The notes under the pieces are model-generated. The model saw only the letters and a program-made list of their open reading frames with translations. It was not told the DNA's origin and searched no databases. Below are positions 55,665-64,000 of a stretch of 64,000 nucleotides of DNA, one piece after another. A program made the position numbers and the translations under genes. The stretch is from NCBI GenBank assembly GCA_963920525.1, contig OY986439.1, positions 46,722,982 through 46,786,981 on the forward strand, given 5' to 3'. The stretch is from Dichetophora obliterata. Taxonomy: Eukaryota > Arthropoda > Insecta > Diptera > Sciomyzidae. Numbering within the stretch: position 1 is the first letter of the stretch; the number at the start of each line of letters is the position of its first letter.

Positions 55665-55832
55665 TATTATGTTGATTTTATATGATTTAAATACAAATTC
55701 TAAATGTTTGATAGTTTAAATCATACTTGATTTTTAATACAAATTCTAGTTGTTTGATATTTTAAAATCGTTAAAATTTAAACTATCAAACATTTAGAAT
55801 TTGTATTTAAATCATATAAAATCAACATAATA
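55665..55832. mobile_element. 168-bp palindromic element with perfect 56-bp arms
   Basis: The arms 55,665-55,720 and 55,777-55,832 are exact inverse copies (TATTATGTTGATTTTATATG at the outer end); the 56-bp centre itself contains a diverged copy of the arm. A partial copy lies at 15,878-15,985. Confidence 0.85.
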
Positions 55833-58227
55833 TATACTTAGTTTTTAGTAAATCGGCCATGGCTCTAAGTGAAGCACAATTTTTTAACGATTGGGTTCTT
55901 TTTTTCTAGATTTTCTGGATATTATTTTCAGAGTGTGATTTGGTTATCTTTTTCTTTTTCTAGCGAAGTGACAATGATTTTGAGTTTAGCATTTGTTAAG
56001 AAGGCTCTCAATTCCCTCACATCGAAAGGATCTTCGACGTTTAGACCTATTGCAAAAAAGCAAATTTTTATAGTGTCAATCCATTCTTGTTTCTGTCGTC
56101 CTTTTGGTCGATCTTTAAGAATATCCACTATTAGAGTAATATTTTTATAAAAAAATAAAATTGGTATCAATTTTGATGTTTTTATTTTTACTTGTCATTT
56201 TTTGATCTTGTATGCCGAAAATTGATTAAAAAGCATTGATTACAAAGAAATGTCATCTACTACTTTCTATGTGAATTATTGATTTTTGATCCGATACAGA
56301 TCTTTATTTTCCACTGTGCAACGCCTTAATTAAACTGGATTTACTGGCATTTGGCTAAAAAGTGTTCAAAATGTATTTCATTAAGTTCTCGTGGCTTTTT
56401 GCTATAAAAAAATTACCTAACTAGATTTTTTTTTGGCTTTTAATATAACAAACGGCACAGCAAAAAATACTTAGAACAATATTTTTGATCATTAAATTAA
56501 GACAAAATATACGCTATCATTCAATCAACCGTAAATTTATAGGGTTGCCTGACTGAAAGTCAGAAGCAAGTAGCCTTAATGAATATCATGATAAAAAAAT
56601 AATTTCTGCACAATAGTCGTGAAATATATATTTTTGGCTGCTATAAAAAGATTTATTTTTTATACTCTGTCAGAGGTCGATGGAAAAAAAAAAAACTGCG
56701 GGACAAAACTCTTCCGCTATAAAGTAAAAACAAATTGTTCCCACTGCAATAAAAAACAGTCGCTGTCAAACTTTTATAGTTTCCGTTGCCTTGTGTTTAA
56801 TTATAATACTTTTTTTTTGTTTTTGCCTGGCAACATTTTGGTCGCCAACTGACACTGAAACAAAGGCAGAGACAGAAGAGAGACAGTGGAGCAAATGGTC
56901 AAAGGAAAATCGTCTGTATTGAGTAAGACATAAGGACATTCAACAGAACGATAGAAAATAAAATACTCACAGCAGAAAAAAAAAAATTAAAACACAGCTG
57001 CGGTTAACGCGTAACAATCAGTAAAGTTTTTCTATTTTGCGGTCATTTGCGCCTCCTACACTTCAACTTACTTCTCCTCCAAAAGATGGTGCTGCTTCCA
57101 TGACTTTCCATCATAAGACATTTTTAAGAGCTGGCGACAAATGAAAACGCCATAAAAGGGACAATGGCTACAAACAAATGATACTAGCTGCTTATGGAAG
57201 GAAATTCCTGTTCGCGATAATAGCTTTAAGAATCTCATGTAAGTAGCCGAATTTGGTGCTGGAAGTGTGATTTATAGCAAAAGTTGTCTTAAGTCAGAAG
57301 TGAATCATCAAAAATAATTTAAAATTCCGTTGTCCCACTTATCAATCGAATTCCAAAATTTGATTTCTAAAAATAGCATTATTTGCTAAATGTTCATAAT
57401 GTTAATATATAACTTACAATATTTGCTTTGAATACCATCTGCAATATTTGTCCACACATCTTATAACTCAAAATACCCAAATAATTAATATATGAAATCA
57501 TGCGATCCATGAAATAATGCGATTTGCTTTAATTTCACCAACTTATCAATGTTTCAACGCATGGCCTGGATGGATGAAAGTTTCATAACTAAGCTAACAA
57601 AAGCAATAAAAAGCACTGACTGACAAGGCGTGAACTTTTACTTTGCCTATGTCCATGTGTGTCAATAATGTGTTCACGTTAACTTACACATAGCTACATA
57701 TTATGTTGGATAACTTCTCGCTGAATCGACCAACTCAAGTTGCCGTTGGTGATTACTTCCGGCCAAGAAAAAAGCAACCAAAAAAATTTAGAAAAAAACT
57801 TTTTGTTTGTCTTAAGCCAATTGAACGCACTCTCCGCTTTGATTGCAAAAACTTTGATATGACTTTAATGCACACAACCATGTCAACACAGGCGATTTAC
57901 ACACAAACAGGCAGCGATATATTGCATAAACACAAACATATGTTTAAAGTTATGCATAGGCGTAGTTATAGGTCCATAATAAAATATCTTTTCTGCTTTT
58001 CTCTGCGTTTGTCAGTCGATTAGCTATTTCCTACGAATTTTTTTATGATTTTTGAAGACTGTCCTTATATGATATGAAAACATTTTTCGTGCCTAAATTT
58101 TGATATTTCCATCATAGAAGGGCACTTTGCAGTACCAGTTAAATTTAAGTAAAAATAAATTGGTAGTTAATTAATTGCTATCTATTACTTAAATTATGAC
58201 ATGAATTTAAACATTGAATAAAATAAG
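55833..58227. other. spacer with one LINE relic
   Basis: Apart from the relic at 55,928-56,170 nothing firm. The 106-codon plus-strand stretch at 57,703-58,023 is basic and motif-free. The region 56,860-57,330 is less AT-rich but shows no coding frame. Confidence 0.3.
55928..56170 (-). pseudogene. LINE reverse-transcriptase C-terminal relic
   Basis: The minus strand reads KDRPKGRQKQEWIDTIKICF then FAIGLNVEDPFDVRELRAFL. The pattern R-P-x-G-R-x-K-x-x-W-I-D is typical of the C-terminal end of many LINE polyproteins (RTE-like and relatives). Only about 70 residues remain. Confidence 0.45.
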
Positions 58228-58560
58228 AAGCAACTAGAATAAATGGCAACCTTGATAGAGTTGATGGCGGTGATCTATAAATAGTCTACTGCTTTAAATG
58301 TCATATGATTAAGTAGCCGATTTGAAAATGAAATTCGAACAAATTTGTTCAAACATGTGTGAAATCATATACGACTTAAACAGTGAGTTAGTTGATCACA
58401 GCTTAATCACTCAAAGAGGATCACTACTAAAGAGGAAATGTAGCGATTTCCGAAACAGACTGTCTAGTCAGCTAAGTGATTGACTCTATACAGAGTTGTT
58501 GTTGTTGCTTTCTTAAAAAAACTTACTTGATCTAAAGCTCGCAATTAAATTCATGTAATA
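58228..58560 (+). repeat. dispersed repeat family 'TGTAGCGAT', copy E
   Basis: Full-length match to copy D at 27,476-27,795, with a different ~60-bp middle segment. Confidence 0.75.
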
Positions 58561-58905
58561 AGTAAAAAAAATAAATTTTTACTGATTACTGGAAAAAATT
58601 GCAGCAAAAATTAATTTTTCACTTTTACTGATAATGAAATGTATTTTGCATTACCAGTATATTTATACTGATTACTGCTTCTTATAATGCATTATTGAAA
58701 ATATACTGCAGTTTGCCCATGAATGCAAATATGCGACACTAAAAACCATAGTTTATATTTATTTCTGTGGAGAAATAAAAATTTCTTTTGTTTTTCTTGA
58801 ACACCCTTTTTTTAACGTAGCCTTCCAACTTCGCCAAATTCGCATAAGAGATATAAAAGTGCAAGCAATGATAACATACCGTCTTGTTCAACTCATTGTA
58901 ATAAC

Positions 58906-59900
58906 ATGTTCTCAGAGCTCGATTTTGACGAAGATGATGAAGAGTGTAATACGGAATGCAATAATGATTACAATGCAAATATTAACAGCTCGTTTTGCAA
59001 CAAAGAGAGCAACAACGATGTTTCAAAACCATCGCCAATTTTTCTACCATATATCGATAATATATCAAATATGTTAAAGACTTTCTCAGATGTAATTCCT
59101 ACTAAAGACTTAACATACAAAACTCAACACGACGGACAAACTAGAGTTATAGTAAATAATATTGACTCCTATAGAATGATTGTTACCTTTTTGAGGAAAA
59201 AATCCGTAATGTTTCATACATATCAGCTTAAGCAGGAGAGAGCATATAGAGCTGTTATCAAAAATTTGCATCCATCGGCTTGCATTAAAGATATAATAAA
59301 TGAAATTGAGACGTTGGGACATAATGTTAGATATATAACTAATATTCGCGATAGATTTACAAAAGAGCCTTTGCCAATATTTTTTGTTGATATTGAGCCG
59401 AAAAGTAATAATAAGCAAATATTTCACATTAAACATTTGGGCAACGCTATTGTCAGAATTGAACCGCCGCGGCGTATAAAAACAACAATATAGTGCAGTG
59501 CCATCGCTGCCAGCAATACGGGCAAACTAAATCATATTGTAACAAGCAGTTCCATTGCGTCAAATGTGGTCTGGACCACCCTTCTGCAGAATGCCCAAAA
59601 CAAAAACACACGCCTGCTCGCTGCGTTAATTGCTTAAAAAATCATCCAGCAAACTATAAAGGGTGTGAAATTTATCAAAATTTGCTTCGTAAAAAGAATG
59701 CTAGCACGATGATAAGAAATAGACAACAAGAGTTCCACTTAACTCAACAACAATTTCCAGCACTCAATACTAACACTAGCAATGTAAAACACAATAATGC
59801 AAATGCATATTCTTATTCTAATGTATTAAAAAATCAAAATCAACATACTGGAGATAAATTAGAGAAAATTGAATCTTTACTAACAAACAAATCGAATTAA
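58906..59900 (+). pseudogene. jockey ORF1 (gag-like, zinc-knuckle protein), one frameshift
   Basis: The first frame (195 codons) has an acidic N-terminus (MFSELDFDEDDEECNTECNN), then a PRE_C2HC-type RNA-binding region: TFLRKKSVMFHTYQLKQERA, YRAVIKNLHPSACIKDIINE, FFVDIEPKSNNKQIF. A 1-base shift in the A-rich run at about 59,475-59,485 leads to the second frame with three knuckles: CHRCQQYGQTKSYC, CVKCGLDHPSAEC and CVNCLKNHPANYKGC. In the first, the zinc-binding His is replaced by Gln. The tail is Asn/Gln-rich. ORF1p would coat the element RNA and carry it to the nucleus. Confidence 0.85.
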
Positions 59901-60039
59901 CAAATAATCTGTTCTCACTTTTTGACAAAATTATGCAATTAGATCTGCGTTTATGTATTTGGAATGCAAACGGCTTGTCAAGCCACAGAAACGAAGTCGA
60001 AACGTTCTTGATGATAAATAATATTGATGTACTACTGGT

Positions 60040-60718
60040 TTTCAACTGCCGCAGATCTCTAAACGAGAAGGCAGAGCAGCTCAAAATTATCCTATGCTGG
60101 ATTCCTGGACATAGGGATTTTCTAGGTAACTGCAGAGCAGATGAACTCGCTCGCACAGGTACTACCAAACAACTATCTTCAGACAAGACAAACCTTGGTA
60201 TTCCTCTCACCACATGTAAACTCCTTACACATGAGTTATCCTGTATTAACACCAACAAAAGATGGTCAGCAGGTAACACTTGTAATATAGCACGGCAAAT
60301 CTGGCCCAAACTCAATCTGAAGCGTTCAAAAGAACTTATATCTCTTAGTAGAGATCACATTGGCACCATGATAGGGATCCTGACAGGGCACTGCCTTATT
60401 GGCAGGCACGCTCTAAGATTAAACATACCCCACAACGATTTCTGCAGAAGCTGTAGAGATGAGGAGGAGGTGGAGTCTACAGAACACCTTCTCTGCACCT
60501 GCCCAGCGCTGGCTCAAAAACGTTTTCTTCACCTAAACAACTGGTTTCTCAGAGACCTCGAAGAACTCTCAGAAATATCGATATACCGAATCCTAAGCTT
60601 TGTGAACAGCTCAAGCTGGTTTGAATAGGGAAGGGAGATCAACCCCTGTGGTACCACAACGGGCCTTATTGGCCTAAGTGCGTCTCAATTTGATGCAGCC
60701 ACTTTAACCTAACCTAAC
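60040..60718 (+). mobile_element. 5'-truncated LINE with RNase H domain and (TAACC)n tail, inserted in the jockey endonuclease
   Basis: CTACTGGT occurs at 60,032-60,039 and again at 60,719-60,726, a target duplication. The insert holds the end of an ORF2 with an RNase H motif (ILCWIPGHRDFLGNCRADEL) and a zinc-type C-terminus (CRSCRDEEEVESTEHLLCTC), stop at 60,628. It ends with a short 3' UTR and tail TTTAACCTAACCTAACCT. RNase H plus such a tail suggests the I/LOA/R1 group. 5' truncation is normal for target-primed reverse transcription. Confidence 0.85.
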
Positions 60719-62226
60719 CTACTGGTATCAGAAACGCACTTTAATAATAAAAACTATTTTCGTATAAAAAATTATGATCTTATTTCCGCAAATCATCCAA
60801 GTGGTAACGCTAGAGGTGGCGCTGCCTTGCTAATTAAAAAAACTATTAAATTTGAAGCATTGGAATATATAGAAACCCTTTCTATCCAAGCAGCAATATC
60901 TAAAGTAAAGTACAACAACAATGACGTTACAATATGTGCTATATACTTTCCGCCACGTCACAGTGTTAGTTGCAATGCTTATGAAAACTTTTTTGATCGT
61001 TTGGGACCAAAATTCATAGTAGGAGGAGATTTTAATGCTAAGCACCCGTGGTGGGGATCAAGAATTGTTAACCCTAAAGGAAAGGGAGCTGTACAAATGC
61101 TTGTCCAATAAAGGATACTTGGCGCTGACTACAGGCAAACCAACATATTGGCCAAGTGATCCTGTAAAAGTTCCTGACCTTCTTGATTTTATTGTTTATT
61201 CGGGGATACAAAACAATCACTTAGACATTCAGGATAACTATGATTTTAGCTCGGATAATTCGCCGATCATCGTTAGTTACAAAACCATTTTTGACACCAT
61301 TCCCAAAAGATACAAGCTCTTAAGTTCCACAATCGATATTAATTCATTTCGCTATTGGTTAGACAAAAATATTAATTTGAACATCTGAACATCTCCTTAA
61401 AAAGTGGTGAAAAAATTGAAAATCTGATTGAAGATTTTACTAGCTTGATCCACGAATCTGCATATTTATCAACTCCAACCACGAAATTCCGAACTGGAAA
61501 TAACGTTTTGTTTTCTGCAGAAATAAGAGGACTAATACAGCACAAAAGAAGACTTCGAAAAAAGTGGCACATGAGTCGATGTCCAAATGATAAAAGGGCT
61601 CTTAATACGACAAGTCAAATTCTCAAACAGCGGTTGGCAGAAATCAAAAATGATTCAACTGGCCAGTTCCTAAAGAGTTTGAGTCCTGATAGAAACGATG
61701 AGCATGGCTTATGGAGAGCAACAAAATATTTAAAACGACAAGCAAAAAGGCTTATTCCCGTCAAAGACCCGACCGAATCATGGTGTAGAAGTGATAAAGA
61801 CATATCTACTGCTTTTGCAAAACATTTCGAGCAAACATTTGTAAGGACACAAATTTATCGCACAATTTATGCCCCACAAACTTGTAAATATGTATTATAA
61901 GAAAAATTAAGTTGTATGAAAATGAAGTATGAATAATTTAGTAAAATGTATTTAATTTATAAATGAAGTTAAATTAATTGTGAATTTCGTATAAATCTTA
62001 ATGAACTTAAATGAATTGTTAGTTTCTTATTTAATGATTTAAATACATAATATATGAAATGTATTAAATATTTTAAAGAAGATTACAAATACAATCAATT
62101 AATAAAAACTCGGTAAATAAATAATAAACACACACATACAAACATGCAAAGGCATGTACACAGTCACACATACACAGGCAGGGAAAACAAAACACATGAA
62201 CGGCGAAACAGAACACAGTGAGAACA

Positions 62227-62262
62227 TATATAAGGCAACTCGCTGGCATACCAAAATCAGTC
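62227..62262 (+). promoter_or_regulatory. TATA box and initiator of the solo LTR
   Basis: TATATAAG at 62,227-62,234 and TCAGTC at 62,257-62,262 are correctly spaced for an arthropod core promoter. Confidence 0.6.
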
Positions 62263-62335
62263 TGGGTGCAAGCGCGGCTGCGTGCACATGTCGAGACTAG
62301 CTAGCGAAAGTGTTTCCACCTTTCAAACGTAGTTA

Positions 62336-62650
62336 GAAGTCATAGGAACGTGTCTCCACCGTTCAGCATAGAAATCATAGGAACATGTACCCACCGTTCA
62401 GCATAGAAGTCATAGGAACGTGTACCCACCGTTCAGCATAGAAGTCATAGGAACGTGTACCCACCGTTCAGCATAGAAGTCATAGGAACGTGTACCCACC
62501 GTTCAGCATAGAAGTCATAGAAACGTGTACCCACCGTTCAGCATAAAAGTCATAGGAACGTGTACCCACCGTTCAGCATAGAAGTCGTAGGAACGCGTAC
62601 CCACCGTTCAGCATAGAAGTCATAGGAACGTGTACCCACCGTTCAGTATA
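62336..62650. repeat. 35-bp minisatellite, nine copies, in the LTR
   Basis: Nine consecutive units of exactly 35 bp (GAAGTCATAGGAACGTGTAC followed by CCACCGTTCAGCATA), mostly 0-3 differences each, with a degenerate unit before and a partial one after. Confidence 0.97.
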
Positions 62651-62689
62651 GAAGTCAGAAGCTATTAAACATAAGATCTATATTAAGTT

Positions 62690-62735
62690 ATAATATATAT
62701 ATATATAACATAAATATATATATGTTACAGTATAA
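62690..62735. repeat. (AT)n-rich hairpin-forming tract
   Basis: Runs of ATATAT surround an ACATAAATATATATATGT palindromic stretch. Confidence 0.7.
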
Positions 62736-64000
62736 TTAAGTAAATAATTATTGAACTAATATAAGGAAATACTAATGAGAAATAACAATAAAACCAGATT
62801 TTTATTACAGTTGAAAACTTAAAACACCGGCTTTCTCATTTAAATATTGGAATCGTTAGAATATAAATTGTTTTGTATGAACCCTTGGTTTACTCACTGA
62901 GCTTACCTCAGCAAACTAGTAACGGACGAAAAAGGATTCGTTACACATTCCAGCCCTTCAAATTAAATAATAGCTTGGAAGAAATCGAAGTCAATCATTT
63001 CATCGATGTAGCCTGCCAGTTGGATTTACCTTTAAAGTATGTAACACCTAAAGAAGTAAGCACAGAAATCAGTATGCTAGGCAATTTGAAATCGCCTGGT
63101 TATGATATGGTTGACGCGGAAACTCTGAAGCTGTTGACGAAGAAAAGTATGATCCTTATCACACTAATTTTTAACGCGATGCTGAGGCTTGGACATTTTC
63201 CACAACAATGGAAATGTGCCGAAGTTGTAATGATCCTAAAACCTAAAAAGGCAGAGAATGAATTAACATCATATCGGCCGATCAGTTTGCTTGTCACATT
63301 CTCTAAAGTATTTGAAAAAATATTCTTAAGACGAATGTCAACTATAATGGAGAACATGAGAATCGTTCCAGAGCACCAGTTCGGCTTTCGACAAATGCAT
63401 GGCACACCAGAGCAATGTCATAGGATTGTCGCCGTAGTAAGAGATGCTCTAGAGAAGAAAATGTACGCATCAGGAGTTTTCCTTGACGTGCAATAAGCGT
63501 TTGATCGTGTGTGGCTGCCAAGTCTCTTATACAAAATAAAGAAATTGTTTTCAGCTCTATATTACATTTTGTTGAAATCATATCTCTCTAAGCGATATTT
63601 TTATGAAAAATCCCAAATATTTGACATCAAAGCCGGGATCCCTCAAGGAAGTGTCTTAGGACCTGTCCTTTTTACTATATATACATCTGACATGCCGATA
63701 TTTGAAGGAGTTACAGTTGCAACATACGCAGATGATACAATCGAATGCAACAGTGGTTAAATAGATGGAATATAAAGATCAACACTCAAAAATCAGTTCA
63801 CGTTACGTTTGCACTAAGGAAGGGAGATTGCCCAGACGTGAAACTGCATGGAGAAACAATAGCAAAAATGGAAAGTGTCAAATACCTTGGCTTGCATATA
63901 GACCGCAGATTAAACTGAAGAACTCATATAATGGCAAAAAAACAACAGTTCAAATTGAAAACGAGAAAACTAAACTGGTTACTTAATCCAAAATCTGAAC

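Larger units (their letters stand above)
61840..62945 (+). mobile_element. solo LTR (1106 bp) in jockey ORF2
   Basis: It begins TGTAAGG and ends GTTACA, with the 4-bp CATT on both sides (61,836-61,839, 62,946-62,949). Removing it and one CATT restores the jockey frame exactly (EQTF to QPFKLNN). It contains TATATAAG, an initiator-like TCAGTC 31 bp downstream, a 35-bp tandem repeat and AATAAA near 62,787, so U3, R and U5 can be outlined. No internal retroelement genes remain; the 4-bp duplication and TG start fit a gypsy-type LTR retrotransposon. Confidence 0.82.
58880..64000 (+). mobile_element. jockey-clade LINE, runs off the right edge, with two insertions
   Basis: ORF1 (58,906-59,900) and ORF2 (59,933 onward) on the plus strand. 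ORF2 is interrupted by a truncated RNase H-bearing LINE (60,040-60,718) and a solo LTR (61,840-62,945). The 5' limit is approximate. Without the insertions the visible part is about 3.3 kb. Confidence 0.88.
59933..64000 (+). pseudogene. jockey ORF2: endonuclease plus reverse transcriptase, interrupted, partial at window end
   Basis: The endonuclease starts LRLCIWNANGLSSHRNEVET and is cut at 60,040, just before the catalytic SETH. It resumes after 60,718 (VSETHFNNK, then GGAALLIKKT, IYFPPRH, VGGDFNAKHPWWGS). A frameshift occurs near 61,085. The linker (PTTKFRTGNNVLFSAEIRGL) reaches AKHFEQTF, where the LTR is inserted. The RT follows: LKSPGYDMVDAETLKLL, SYRPISLLVTFSKVFEKIFL, HQFGFRQMHGTPEQCHRI, FLDVQ-stop-AFDRVW, GIPQGSVLGPVLFTIYTSD and the catalytic TYADDT (YADD at 63,725-63,736). 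A stop near 63,918 and the window end follow. Dead by stops and frameshifts. Confidence 0.88.

Noticed and set aside
57703..58023. 106-codon basic open frame
   Set aside because: No conserved motif or promoter evidence; composition fits noncoding sequence.
60700..60720. Telomere or interstitial telomeric repeat
   Set aside because: Only three units, placed exactly at a LINE 3' end inside a target duplication.
62336..62650. CRISPR-like array (regular 35-bp units)
   Set aside because: Units are contiguous with no unique spacers, in a eukaryotic LTR; this is a minisatellite.

Overview
The window is about 64 kb of AT-rich eukaryotic, almost certainly insect, DNA. The best fit is a higher fly (Diptera, Brachycera). 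The reasons are jockey-type and CR1/jockey-like LINEs with fly-style proteins, Tc1, mariner, hAT, PIF/Harbinger and piggyBac-type debris, Helitron/DINE-like repeats, (GT)n, (CAA)n and (CTG)n runs, and an arthropod TATA plus TCAGT-type initiator in a solo LTR. I cannot name the species. No ordinary multi-exon host gene is visible. The only plausible host coding unit is a small secreted-peptide gene near 5.8 kb; everything else that codes is transposon-derived and broken.

Layout. 0.1-0.55 kb: degenerate ~190-bp tandem repeat. 0.88-2.75 kb: complete but dead Tc1-like transposon with ~230-bp inverted repeats, followed 9 bp later by a TTAA-flanked 602-bp element. 3.98-4.19 kb: small MITE. 5.77-6.09 kb: secreted peptide gene. 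6.66-8.17 kb: mariner-superfamily transposase relic split by a 1016-bp hAT element that itself holds a MITE. 8.26-11.19 kb: inverted dispersed repeats around a three-deep nest. 11.39-12.68 kb: Helitron-like repeat interrupted by a ~540-bp repeat. 12.99-14.52 kb: second Tc1-like element. 17.39-25.24 kb: mariner containing a 6.7-kb hAT, which contains a CR1/jockey-like LINE, which contains a Harbinger MITE and a ZBED-type hAT. 27.14-28.07 kb: piggyBac-type element. 28.09-29.98 kb: rearranged mariner with a MITE. 31.30-32.24 and 33.56-35.59 kb: hAT-type elements, the second holding a Harbinger derivative and a tRNA-like sequence. 36.15-36.70 kb: second copy of the ~540-bp repeat. 40.51-42.88 kb: element with ~620-bp inverted repeats and one decayed ~285-codon gene. 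45.56-46.17 kb: second Helitron-like repeat. 46.17-51.40 kb: foldback element with both arms interrupted. 52.32-54.55 kb: TIR element with a tandem repeat. 55.7 kb: perfect 56-bp inverted repeat. 58.9 kb to the right edge: jockey LINE interrupted by a 5'-truncated RNase H-bearing LINE and by a 1106-bp solo LTR.

Many insertions can be removed on paper because their target-site duplications are visible, and in the best cases the host reading frame resumes exactly. This gives a relative order of insertion events, which is the main biological content of the window. The most unusual item is the 40.5-42.9 kb long-inverted-repeat element, whose single Cys-containing protein I cannot place in a transposase superfamily. 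All family assignments are from reading; none was checked against a database.
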